DNA of 64,000 nucleotides. It comes from Copromyces sp. CBS 386.78 (Eukaryota > Ascomycota > Sordariomycetes > Sordariales > Sordariaceae). Positions 31,368-41,744 of the stretch are shown in pieces (positions within the stretch are counted from its first letter, which is position 1; every line of letters starts with the position of its first letter). The position numbers and the translations under genes are program-made. The stretch covers positions 310,001 through 374,000 of the forward strand of contig MU839109.1 in assembly GCA_030685235.1 (NCBI GenBank), given 5' to 3'. A model generated the notes under the pieces. That model was given only the letters and a program-made list of their open reading frames with translations, ran no database searches and had not been told where the DNA came from.

Positions 31368-33385
31368 ATGGCACGTATCACAGCCTCTATTACCGGGCTC
31401 ATCGTTGCCCTCGCCATCGTCATCCAAGGTGTCACCGTACCCAGCGGCAGATCAGGATCAGGATGGTGGAAACGCGATATCCCGCCGCCGGCGTCAAGCT
31501 CGTCGGTAGCTCAACCGCCAGAACAGATAGCGACGCCACCCAATTGCAACAAGGCCTTCTTCACCAACATGCTACCGCCTGAAGCACTCCTGGAGAACAT
31601 GACGGTTGTTCCGGAGGGCGGTAGTCATGGCGAGGGAAAGGCAAACATTGCGTATCCGACTGACCCTACGAACCTTGCTGCTCTGTGTGCCGTGACGATC
31701 AACGTGACTAGTTCGCCGTCGAGTAGCTACCGGTTTGGACTTTTCTTGCCGACGGAGTGGAGTGGGAGGTTTCTTGCTGTGGGCAATGGAGGGTTTGCGG
31801 GGGGGATTAATTGGCTTGATATGTATGTGCTGTGTTTCCTGTTCTTGCTCCCTTGCCTCCAAAGAGGTTATTAAAATATTCGTCGACAACGACAACCAAG
31901 TCCGTATCTTCCATGGCCGACCAGCTGCTAACCATCATGTCCTCCAGGGCCCCTGGCACACACTACGGCATGGCAACCGTCTCATCAGACCTAGGCCACA
32001 ACGGGTCCGCAACCGATACATCCTGGGCCATCAACCAGCCCGAAAAGAAAATCGACTGGGGCTGGCGAGCCCTCCACGGCACTGTCGTCCTCGGCAAGAA
32101 GCTCACAGCCGCCTACTACAACGGCTGCGACATCTCCTACTCGTACTACAGCGGCTGTTCGACCGGCGGCCGGCAGGGTCTGCGCGAGATCCAAGAATTC
32201 CCTGACTCCTTCGACGGCGTGCTCGTCGGTGCTCCAGCCTGGTGGACATCCCACCTAAACAACTACATGACCCAACTAGGGATGTACAACCTCCCCAACA
32301 CATCCGCCTCGCACATCTCCAGCGATTTATTGAAAGTCGTTGCCGAAGAGGTAGTCCGCCAATGCGATCTCGCTGATGGTGTCCAAGACGGCATCATTAG
32401 TCGTCCTGATCTTTGCGCCTTTGACTCTTCCCTCCTTTTGTGTCCTCCATCCAACTACACGGCCCCAGTCACCAACGGCACAGCAACACCAACACCAACC
32501 TGCCTAACCCGCCCGCAAATCGACACGCTCGAAAAAGTCTACGCAACCCATCACCACTCCTCAACACAAGAACTCATCTACCCCGGTCTAACCCTCGGCT
32601 CCGAAGCCCAATGGTTCACGGGCATTTTCGGCGGGACGACCAACCTCACCACCAACCAAGACGGCACGCCCTCCCCCTACGGCCTCGGCTACCAACGTGA
32701 CTTTCTCCTCAACAACGCCACCTGGAATTACTCGGCCCTCTACTCAGACTCGCTAGTCGATCTCGCCGACCGCTTGGACCCGGGCGCAGCAACAGCCGAT
32801 AAATACGATATATCAGCGTTCAAGTCCCGCGGCGGCAAGATCATCCTCTATCACGGCCTCGCGGACGGTCTGGTCCCCGCCAAGGGGACAGAACTTTATT
32901 ATAATCGTACGATCAGACAGTTTGGCGGGTCGCTCTCCACTCTCGAAAACTTGCGGAATACCACGGGGTTCTTCAAATTCTTCGAGATACCGGGGATGCA
33001 ACACTGCTGGGCTAGTCCAAAGGGGGTGGACGCGCCGTGGCATATTGGGGGCGCGTTTCAGGCGGGGGTTCTGGGGAGTGGGTTTTGGGGGGTGCCGGGG
33101 TTTGAGGGGAGTGAGGAGCATGATGCGTTGCTGGCGTTGAGGGGGTGGGTGGAGGAGGGGAGGGAGGTGAAGAGTTTGGTGGCTACTAGTTGGAGGGGGG
33201 GAGGGCTGAATGTTGGTGAGGGGGTGAAAAGGCAGAGGAGGGTTTGTGCGTGGCCTGGTAGGGGGGTTTTGAGGGAGGGGGTTATTAATAAGGCAGATGT
33301 AGTGAGTTTGGATAGCGAGGAGGCTTGGGAGTGTAAGTGGCCGGAGGGCGTGGAGGAGGAGGTAGAAGAGAGTAAACGGGGTTAG
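31368..33385 (+). CDS. Secreted tannase / feruloyl-esterase family protein
   Basis: The model is join(31368..31822, 31948..33385), 630 residues. The signal peptide is ITASITGLIVALAIVIQGV. The 125-nt intron (GTATGT..CCTCCAG, with GCTAAC) joins GGINWLDM to APGTHYGMATVSSDLGHNG, rebuilding a strongly conserved block. The nucleophile Ser223 lies in SGCSTGGRQG; the Asp is near 455 in YHGLADGLVPAKG and the His near 502 in GMQHCW. The Cys next to Ser and the Cys next to His form the usual catalytic disulfide. An FDSSLLLC region and Asn-x-Thr sites fit the lid domain. Family members hydrolyse gallate or feruloyl esters of plant phenolics outside the cell; which one cannot be said. The last ~70 residues (after CAWPGRGV) are Glu/Lys-rich and diverge from the family. 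The stop lies only 62 bp before the inverted repeat at 33448. Confidence 0.92.
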
Positions 33386-33447
33386 GGTTATACCATACAA
33401 CCCCCCCGTGTAAGTGATAAGATAGCCGAGCTCCGAGATAGCGATAA

Positions 33448-33512
33448 CGTTCCCACACTCAAACGCCTGGCCGTTTTCTTGGCATGAGGGGGTGGCATAC
33501 ACACACACACCG
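33448..33512 (+). repeat. 65-bp inverted repeat, left copy
   Basis: This segment is the reverse complement of 38569-38633 with only two differences, both transitions. It starts CGTTCCCACACTCAAACGCC and ends in an (AC)n run and CG. It has normal GC content and many intact CpA sites although the DNA directly to its right is heavily RIP-mutated. No target duplication is seen outside the pair. Confidence 0.9.
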
Positions 33513-33639
33513 CTACTCAACCCGTAAATCCGTAAATTGTAACCTTTTACGACGATTTTTATATAGAAATTAAAATTCAAACTCTACCCTTTTTCGTTTA
33601 AAATAAATAAACCCATCGCAACAATACCTCTTAAAATAA

Positions 33640-34260
33640 TCCTTAAGAAAGTTCCTACTTTGAAGCGGTCCTGTATTCGAAGCGGTACGGTCTCGGTCTA
33701 ATTCGACGAAGGCTATAGCGAAGACGACTAGGAAGATCCCAGCGCAACAACTTTATAACGCGTATCCGCTCGCCCTAAAAAGAAGAGCCGTACCCTCGTC
33801 GAAGTTAAATAATCGATTAAAGCTATTACCGCCCCTAAGAATAAAAATAAGAAGAAGGCTACCCTTAAGAAGAAGGCAGTTCCTAAGAAGGTTACCCCTA
33901 AGTCGAAGAAGGGGAAGGAGCCCGCTACGCCCGAATTAAATCTACCTTTATCCCCTCCTATCTAATGGGCCGCTACCCCTATCGAACTCTCTAGCAATAA
34001 AGACAAATTCTTTAGCGACGACGAAGTCGAATAAGAATTCCCCATCCACCTTACCCCTAAGAAAAAAGCTTTCGAAACTTCGTTTTACTATTCTAATAAC
34101 GATAACGATAATAAAGTAGCCTCCCTAATTAGGCCGACTACTTTTAAACTTCAATTTCGACTTCAATTTACTTCTATATCCTCTACCCGCAAACCGGCTA
34201 CTCTAGCCCCGCCTCTTAAACTTATTTACCCTCTATTTATTTAAATATAATTTATTATTA
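33640..34260 (+). pseudogene. RIP-degraded Lys/Pro-rich frame of unknown function
   Basis: Plus-strand codons around 33830-33960 read as a coherent Lys-, Pro- and Ala-rich segment (KKKAVPKKVTPKSKKGKEPA), with stops only as TAG or TAA, as expected when Gln or Trp codons are hit by RIP. The composition resembles the basic N-terminus of a transposon-encoded DNA-binding protein. No domain is recognised. Confidence 0.45.
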
Positions 34261-34428
34261 TAAACTCGTATATATTCGTTAGTCGTAATAAACCGTCCGC
34301 TATTAAAAATTATAATTTATATAAGGAAGTTAAAATCGAATAAAATAACGGCGAACTTTATTTATAGTAATTTAAGATTAGCCTATTCAAAGAGATTAGA
34401 AAACTATAGTTTAATTACGTATAAAATA

Positions 34429-35227
34429 GAGAAAGTCTTTTCGCACGGTTACGATTGTCTATTTGAACGGTGATCCACTTTTTCCCTCATATATATCCTT
34501 AACCCTACTGTCCCCTCCCCGCCAGTACTAGTTTCGCTCGTACCGCAACCGTTAAGCCTCTAAATTATAGCCTATTATACAATCTAACCCCTACACAGCA
34601 CACATACGCTAATAGCCGTAATAATTGCTAATAGTCATAATAGCCGTAATAGCCGTAATAGCTATAACAATTGCTAATAGCCGTAATAGCTGTAATAGCT
34701 ATAATAGTCGCTAACAACTATAATAGCCATAATAATTGTAATAGCCGCTAATAGCCGTAACAATCGCTAGTAGCCGTAACAGCTATAATAATCGCTAGTA
34801 GCCGTAATAGTCACTAATAGCCGTAATAATCGCTGACAGCCGTAACAGCCGTAATAGTTGTAATAGTTATAATAATCACTAGTAGCCGTAATAGCTATAA
34901 CAATCGCTGGCAGCCGTAATAGCCGTAACAGCCGTAACAGCCGTAATAGCCGTAACAATCGCTAATAGTTGTAATAACTATAACAATTGCTAATAGCTAA
35001 TCGCTAACAGCCGTAATAGTCGCTAACAGCCGTGATAGGTACGTATTTAGTTTGGGCGCTGCGGTCTAATGTTACGTATAAAAGAATAGTATTGCCTAGA
35101 TTTCTGGGCGAAATTTTCAAAAGAATATATATAACATCTGTGGCCGCGCGAGGGTTAGAGATATGTGTGAGGGAAAAAGTGGATCACCGTTCAAATAGAC
35201 AATCGTGACCGTGCGAAAAGACTTTCT
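34429..35227. mobile_element. Nested ~800-bp element with 76-bp inverted repeats and minisatellite-like core
   Basis: Positions 34431-34506 and 35151-35226 are inverted copies of each other with about six differences, nearly all transitions; the ends start GAAAGTCTTTTCGCACGG. The same 9-mer TATAAAATA flanks the element (34420-34428 and 35228-35236), though this is an AT-rich area. Nine-base duplications and long terminal repeats are typical of Mutator-like elements. The core (about 34600-35035) is a degenerate array of 9-10-bp units such as TAATAGCCG and TAACAATCGC. There is no coding sequence, so this is a non-autonomous element. Confidence 0.75.
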
Positions 35228-36639
35228 TATAAAATATTATTAAAATAATTGCAACTATAGAAATAAAATATTAAATTTCCTTTTATAACGTTTCGTATAT
35301 TATTACTATATAGGATAATTATTACGTTAAAATTATAATTTATAATAAAATTGTCCCTAATAACGAGTTTTCTAATACGTATAGTAATATTAATTATAAA
35401 GTAGTTATAAAATCGTACTTTCGTTACGTTAACTAATACTATATTTTTACTATATCCTTTAAATTTCAATTAACCGAACCGCCTATTAGCGAACTAATAA
35501 TACTCCCTCTTTCCTTTATTTTAAATATACCTTCTATATTAATACCTTTTTATAGTATACTAAACCCCTTCGTTATAGCGGATATTCCTTATACACAATC
35601 TTCGTATAGTTTTTATACCCTAGGGACGAAGAGTAGCGCTAATATTAGGAGGAAGACTATTACTAATATAATACTATAGGAAGTTAATTATTTTAATAAA
35701 TTAAATTGCGAGCGAAAGGTATGTACAGGTAGGGTTAAAATTAAAGGTACTACGTATTAAGAATTCGTATAAATATAGAAGTATAATAACGGTTACTATT
35801 ACTATAATTATAATAAGGGTATCAATTATAAAATATATTATATCTTTAATAATAATAAGAACTATTATAACTTTATAATTAAAAATATAGGTAAATAGGC
35901 TAAAATTATTTCTATAAACTCGGCTACCGTACAAATACTACCTAATCTAATATTATATAAAATAATTATAATAAAGAATATTATAAATATTACTAATAGT
36001 GGTAGCGGTAATAGAAGAAGGAGGCGCAATAGTAATAATAATCTCCCTATTAATATTAATATTATTAATAATATTAATAGCGGTAATAATAATACTAATA
36101 TAAAGACTATAAATAATTTATTATAAATTATACTAAAGAAGGACGATTTTAGAAGGCTATATCTATTTCTATACCTTTATATACCGTATCTCCCGCCTTA
36201 CTATCTATTATATTAATACTTCCCCCCTTACTTCTAACCCCCCTAATTCCTTTATCCTCCTTATTACCCCCTTTATACCGCTAGCGGCTCTATAACTACT
36301 ACTATACTCGCTAATAATCATAATATATCTCATCTCCTAATACTTAATAGGGCAATAATTATCAATTCGGCTACGCCGTCTAAATATTAAACTATAGCCT
36401 TCTATAGGCAGCCAACCAATTATAAAACTTTCGTAATTAAGCGCGCCAACCCCCCTCCTACCTTATTTACAACTATTATTACTAATAATAAGAGGATTCC
36501 GCGGGTATTGCTATCGACCGTACTACCGTCGGTAGCCGACGAGAAGGAGGAATATAAGAAGGAGGAGGAGGAGGAGAAGTATAAGGAAAAATTAGAGAAG
36601 TATAAAGAGGGGGTTAGAGAATCCTCTATCCTTTATTTA

Positions 36640-37100
36640 TTTACACCGTAATCTTTCGGCTTATACTCGTTACCGCCACCGCCTACCCTATTTAACTAGT
36701 TAATATAAAAATTTATTACCGAATTCTTTAAAACCTTTTATAAAAATTATTATATTAGGAAATTATTAGAGTCGACGATAGTATATAGGGCTTTTATTGC
36801 TTTATAGGAGAAGTTTTATAACTTAATAGCGCCGGCCGATATATTTGCGCTTAGAGAATAGCCGGCAACGTAGTTTATATAGTTAGGCTTCTCGCTAGAA
36901 CTCTATACGGCCTTTAAAGGTAATATTAAAGATTTCTTTAAATAGGAGTACGCGGTACTAATATTATAATTAAATTATAGTAGGTATGCCCTCTATCTTA
37001 CTTTTTCGATATTCTAGTTAATTAGTATATTAATTTAGATCTACAGTTTAATACTATTCTCGAATTTAATATCGCTAAAGCTTTAGCTTCTATAGCGGGT
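36640..37100 (+). pseudogene. RIP-degraded frame of unknown function
   Basis: One plus-strand frame stays protein-like for about 150 codons (for example ITEFFKTFYKNYYIRKLLES and LIAPADIFALRE), interrupted only by TAG and TAA at positions consistent with former Gln or Trp. It lies upstream of, and opposite to, the transposase remnant. No family is recognised. Confidence 0.4.
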
Positions 37101-37199
37101 AGTACTACCGTTAGCGGTCCTAGCGAGCGATAATTCGAGCCGATACAATATATAGCGAAAGAGGGGGATTTTTAGCACTTTAGTATTATTAAATAGATA

Positions 37200-37760
37200 T
37201 ATAGATTTGGTATTTCTGGTATTTCTGGCACTAGATTATAATATAACCGACTTTTATTTCTAGACTCCTTAGTATTTTCTAAACTATACTACTATCGCCC
37301 AATTATATTACTAGTCCGTTTAAATTCTTTTAACTCTTTAATATATATTGTTACGTAATTTTTATTTATATTATTAATATCCTCCATCGCTAATTTCGCA
37401 TTTCTAAAGTAGTTACAAATTTATTTAATATAATACCTAATTATTATTACTATCCGATATAGAAAGGTAGGAAATTCGCTATTAGGTATACTATTACTAC
37501 TCTTTTTACTATATACCCGCTTTATATACTTCTTAAAATTACCGAAGTACGCTTCGATCGAATTAAATTCTAAAGAGTATAGCGGTAAATATTAAAATAA
37601 TATACTAAACTTCGTATACGCATAATATATTTCGTTACGAAGATACTAATTAGCGTTATTTATTATTAAAATACTATTACAACTAGGGAAAAGGTTTATT
37701 TAAAGGAGGAATCTCCTCTCTAATTATATTATAAAATTAAGGATATTTATCACACCCTTA
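37200..37760 (-). pseudogene. Dead Tc1-type DDE transposase
   Basis: On the minus strand, between about 37690 and 37510, the frame reads ILIINNAN, a stop, YLRNE, then YLPLYSLEFNSIEAYFGNFK. This is the Tc1 pattern of a second Asp in DNA followed by LPPYSPxxNPIE, with Asp changed to Asn, Pro to Leu or Ser and Trp to TAG, all RIP-type transitions. The spacing from the former Asp to the final Glu is 34 residues, that is DD34E as in Tc1. The first catalytic Asp and the N-terminal DNA-binding region are too degraded to place. Confidence 0.8.
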
Positions 37761-38568
37761 AAAATTAGTAATTTGAATATACTATTAACCAATATACCCG
37801 GGAGGAGGTAATACTATTTACTACGTTCGAACGTATTTATTAATATTATAATAACGCTACGGGGTATTTATTTAATATAACGAACTCTATTTTATTAATT
37901 TATATTAAATTCGTCGTAGAAAATAAATATCTCTATAGTAAATAATAATATTTTTATTATTTATTCTATTACTAATTAAGGCTATTATTATATTACTTTA
38001 AATACTAATTTCTTCTTCTTCTAACGCTCTTAACGAAAGTGCCGCCGTACGGTCTCGGTCGATATATATATATTATAATCGTTAATAAAGAATTTATATA
38101 TTTCGTCGAAATATATATTTAGCTTTAGAATTAGTAAATTAATAATCTCCTACTCGATATTAGAGACGGCTATTCTAATATAGAATTAATATAGTAATAT
38201 ATTTCTATCGCTTATATAGGGAGCTTTTTAATATTTTAAGGTATTTAAGTCGGTAAAAACAGCTTGCTAGTAAATTCGAAATTGCATTTATATTTTTATA
38301 CGGTACGTACGTATATACTTATAGCGATAGCGATATTACGAATAGGTTCGCCGCTATAAAGTATTAAATTTATAAGCGCCTTTTAATTATTATTAATATA
38401 AATTATTATTGTATTAGAATAATACGATAAAAAATAGATTTAATAATAAAAGTGAATGTTAGCGATATGAGCGATTAAGATTATATGAGATTTAGTATAA
38501 AAATCGTTGAGTTATGATAGGATATAATTGATCTGTTCGCGGTATTGAGCCAGATTATCGATCTGTGT

Positions 38569-38633
38569 CGGTGTGTGTGTGTGTGCCACCCCTTCATGCC
38601 AAGAAAACGGCCAGGCGTTTGAGTGTGGGAACG
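38569..38633 (-). repeat. 65-bp inverted repeat, right copy
   Basis: This is the partner of 33448-33512. It sits 170 bp before the GatB start codon, so it lies in that gene's leader or promoter. It ends ..GAGTGTGGGAACG and is not RIP-mutated. Confidence 0.9.
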
Positions 38634-38803
38634 GTTTGGGAGCTATGACCACCGCTGCGTGCGGGAGAGGCCGTCAATCGTCCCGTCCGGCCAAATTCCC
38701 GAATTCCCAATTCCATCCCAATCCAGTTCCTCTTCTTCCTCCAGCCTTTGGTCACAACGCAACACAAGGGCGCAACCCCGACGACATCGCCCGCCCGCCC
38801 GCC

Positions 38804-40795
38804 ATGCCTCGAATCCCCACCGTCGAACTCAGTAGATATCTACTGACCGGTCACATTGCCTCTCCCGCTTGCCTTGGTCGCACCCGCGCCGCACTTCCTG
38901 CCGGCAAGAATGCGCGCGCTGCTCTCCCATGGCGACAGCAGCATCTTCAGCCTCGTCTTCAACAGCAACAAGCTCGATACCTAACGACCGAAACGAACAC
39001 CACGACGACGAACGCCTCGACCCCTCCTCCACCCACCGCCCCGTTCCGCAAACAGCTAAAAGAACAAGCCAAAGCCCTCAAGAAATCCGGCCAGAAGAAG
39101 AAAAAGTCCAGCGACAACCAAACCGTTCCCGGCTGGGAACTTACCGTCGGCATCGAGATCCACGCCCAGCTCAACACGGCCCACAAGCTCTTCAGCTCAG
39201 CAACCACATCATCCTTCAACGACAGTCCCAACACCCACGTAGCCCCCTTCGACCTCGCCCTCCCCGGCTCCCAACCACTGTTCCAGCCCGCCACCCTAGT
39301 GCCAGCCATCCGCGCGGCTTTAGCCCTCAACTGCTCCATCCAGCCTGTGTCGCGCTTCGACAGGAAACATTATTTCCACTGGGACCAGCCTTCCGGATAC
39401 CAGATTACCCAGTTTTACGAGCCGTTTGCCAAGGATGGATACATTACCTTGTATGCGCGGGATGGGATCGCTGCTGAGGATGGGGAGGAGGTGAAGGTGG
39501 GAATTAAGCAGGTGCAGATGGAGCAGGATACGGCCAAGACTACGGCGCAGCCGGGGGAAACGCAGTGGTTGGATTTTAATCGGGTGGGGGTGCCGCTTAT
39601 TGAGATTATTACGCTTCCCGAGATACATCATCCGGCTACGGCGGCGGCGTTGGTGAGGAAGGTGCAGATGGTTTTGGGGAGTGTGGATGCTTGTGTCTCA
39701 GGGTTAGAGGAGGGCGGGTTGAGGGCTGATGTTAATGTTTCTGTGCGCCGTACGGGGGAGAGCGGACTGGGGCAAAGAACGGAGATCAAAAACCTGAGTA
39801 GTTTCAAAGCCGTCGAAGACGCCGTCATCGCCGAGCGGGATCGGCAGATCAAGCTGTTGGAGTCCGGAGGCAAAGTTCTGGGAGAAACGAGGGGGTGGTC
39901 GTTGGGAAGCACAGAAACAAAAAGACTGAGAGGAAAAGAAGGAGAGGTGGATTATCGGTATATGCCTGATCCCGATCTAGGGCCCGTGGTTATCGGGGAC
40001 GATTTGGTGCAAAGGTTAAAAGAGACCATGGGGACGTTGCCTGACGCGGAAGCCGACGCGTTGATGGAACGCTATCATCTCAGTGCGAAGGATGCGTTGG
40101 CGCTGATGTTACTTGATGGCGGAGCGAGGGTTCAGTACTTTTATAATGTTCTGGATTCGCTTGAGGAACGCATTGCGGCGACGGCTGCTGAGGAGGGGCA
40201 GGGGCAGGCTATCCCGGAAAAGGGAGCAGAACACGCGACGCTGGCTGCTAACTGGTGTTTACACGAACTGGGCAAGCTCGCTGATTCTGCCTCTTCTTCC
40301 GAGTCTTGCTCTTCAGGTCTGGAAATGACTCCCCAAGGCGAATCACCCCTCGTCCCATCCTCTTCCTTGGCGGCTATCCTCTTCCACCTCCACTCCCGCT
40401 CCATCACCGCCAAAGTCGCCAAAGACCTCCTCTGGGCCGTCTACCGCGGCGAGGTTCCTTCCTCCTCCTCCTCCTCCGGTGATCCTAGCCAAGGCCGCCG
40501 CCAGGATGGAATCACAGCCTACATCACCACCCACAACCTCTGGTTCAAGGAGCTTTCCGAAGCAGAATACGCGAAGCTGGCGGACGAGGTCATACAAGGC
40601 GAGGAGAAGGTCCTGGGTGAGTTTGTGAAATGGAAGCAAGGGAAGATGAAGGCGTATCCTCAGGGGAAACTGATGTACCTTGTGGGAAAGATGATGAGAA
40701 ATGGGCCGGAAGGGAGGGTGGAAGCTAATGGGGCGGAGAGGGTTTTGAGGGCGGTTTTAGAGAGGTGGGTGGAGCAGAGTGAGGGTGGACAGTGA
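38804..40795 (+). CDS. PET112: Mitochondrial glutamyl-tRNA(Gln) amidotransferase subunit B (GatB/Pet112)
   Basis: This is a single exon of 663 residues. The ATG at 38804 (GCCGCCATGCC-like context) is chosen because it opens an Arg/Ala-rich, acid-poor mitochondrial targeting region (RAALPAGKNARAALPWR..). The mature protein starts near WELTVGIEIHAQLNT..KLFS, followed by RKHYFHWDQPSGYQITQF, MEQDTAK, DFNRVGVPLIEIIT, GLRADVNVSVR, TEIKNLSSFKAVEDAV, ETRGW and DYRYMPDPDLGP, all GatB signatures. The C-terminal YqeY-type helical tail is present but interrupted by Ser-rich inserts. With GatA and a fungal GatF it converts Glu-tRNA(Gln) to Gln-tRNA(Gln) in mitochondria. An upstream extension to 38573 is open but would start inside the 65-bp repeat with GTG and is rejected. 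Confidence 0.95.
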   Translation: MPRIPTVELSRYLLTGHIASPACLGRTRAALPAGKNARAALPWRQQHLQPRLQQQQARYLTTETNTTTTNASTPPPPTAPFRKQLKEQAKALKKSGQKKKKSSDNQTVPGWELTVGIEIHAQLNTAHKLFSSATTSSFNDSPNTHVAPFDLALPGSQPLFQPATLVPAIRAALALNCSIQPVSRFDRKHYFHWDQPSGYQITQFYEPFAKDGYITLYARDGIAAEDGEEVKVGIKQVQMEQDTAKTTAQPGETQWLDFNRVGVPLIEIITLPEIHHPATAAALVRKVQMVLGSVDACVSGLEEGGLRADVNVSVRRTGESGLGQRTEIKNLSSFKAVEDAVIAERDRQIKLLESGGKVLGETRGWSLGSTETKRLRGKEGEVDYRYMPDPDLGPVVIGDDLVQRLKETMGTLPDAEADALMERYHLSAKDALALMLLDGGARVQYFYNVLDSLEERIAATAAEEGQGQAIPEKGAEHATLAANWCLHELGKLADSASSSESCSSGLEMTPQGESPLVPSSSLAAILFHLHSRSITAKVAKDLLWAVYRGEVPSSSSSSGDPSQGRRQDGITAYITTHNLWFKELSEAEYAKLADEVIQGEEKVLGEFVKWKQGKMKAYPQGKLMYLVGKMMRNGPEGRVEANGAERVLRAVLERWVEQSEGGQ

Positions 40796-41744
40796 GGGAC
40801 TACTTAACCAAGGCCAATGGTGTTTTGTCGTCTTGGATGCCATGGGCTTTACTTTACCTCGATAACACGGCTTTCAACGCGGACCGGACTTCTCGGACTT
40901 CAACTGGCGTAAGAGAAAGTCCATAATTGATGCCAGAAAGTCACGAGGATTGAGGTTGAAAGTGGACCGTTCAGGGTTTGATGTCGACGAGCATATGCAA
41001 GCAAGGCATCAATCATGTCAGGGCATGCAGGCGTGACTGCTTGTTGGAATGCAGAGGAGTCGGACGGTTGGACATGATAGACGTTAGGGTCGAAGCTTGT
41101 GATGCTGGAGGAAGGTGCAGTGCAGATGGAGATGGAGCAACCTCTCTGGGGACCGAAGAGAAAACAAAAGGGTCAAGCCACGGATCAGGCATGATATACA
41201 ATACCGTTGACTCTTTCAGTTCACGTTCTCATTCTCTCCTGCAGGAGTTCCCAACATGCTATCTATACACTGCATCGGGCTGGACAGGAACCGCATCCCA
41301 TGACAATCAGCGTTTCCCATCGTTCTTGCACCTTTCATGTGCAAAGTGACGATGTGTTTGTCAGCCGTTTCCACGGAGGCAAGCAGGCAGGCAGGCAGGC
41401 AGGCACAACTTTCAGTATAAAGCACGGCTTGGTGATGGGGCGTTTGAGAAGAACTCTCTTCTTCTCGTTCTCCTCTTCTTTGTTTAGCATTTCGAACCAT
41501 CACCTCTCAACCCAACAAGTCATCCTTTCTTGGAAATATTCTTATTCACTACATACTACTACTCGATATTCCTGTATTATTTTGGTTCATCCCGTCAGTT
41601 CTGTCGGCTTTCTTCTGTTCATGTCCATGCTGGTCATCCATCCGTAAACGACCGGACCTTGGATCTCACGCATCGCCGTCTCCCTCCAATTTGAACTACT
41701 TGGTCTCCCGTTCAAGCATCGCCAGTCCACAATATCCACCTATC
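40796..41744. other. Intergenic region between GatB and laccase
   Basis: No gene is supported. A (GGCA)n short tandem repeat lies near 41384-41404. The last ~250 bases are CT-rich leader of the laccase gene. Confidence 0.6.

Larger units (their letters stand above)
33513..38568. mobile_element. First AT-rich, RIP-mutated transposon block (about 5 kb)
   Basis: Composition switches abruptly to A+T-rich DNA with TA-dominated dinucleotides and C kept mainly in CpG, CpC and CpT, the signature of RIP acting on CpA. No intact gene is present. Recognisable contents are two degraded plus-strand frames, a nested inverted-repeat element and a degraded minus-strand Tc1-type transposase, listed separately. 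The block is bracketed by the 65-bp inverted repeats, so it may be one DNA transposon or a nest of several. Confidence 0.85.

Noticed and set aside
33375..33395. GGGTTAGGGTTA resembling telomere repeats
   Set aside because: Only two units, within a gene end; no array.
32813..33580. Minus-strand 255-codon frame across the tannase 3' end
   Set aside because: Shadow frame in Pro/His-rich translation of the GC-rich coding strand, running through the inverted repeat.
34590..35035. CRISPR-like array of short repeats
   Set aside because: Degenerate 9-10-bp units without spacers, in a eukaryotic transposon.
38573..38803. N-terminal extension of GatB into the 65-bp repeat
   Set aside because: Needs a GTG start; the sequence is shared in reverse with the tannase side and does not look like a targeting peptide, whereas the ATG at 38804 does.
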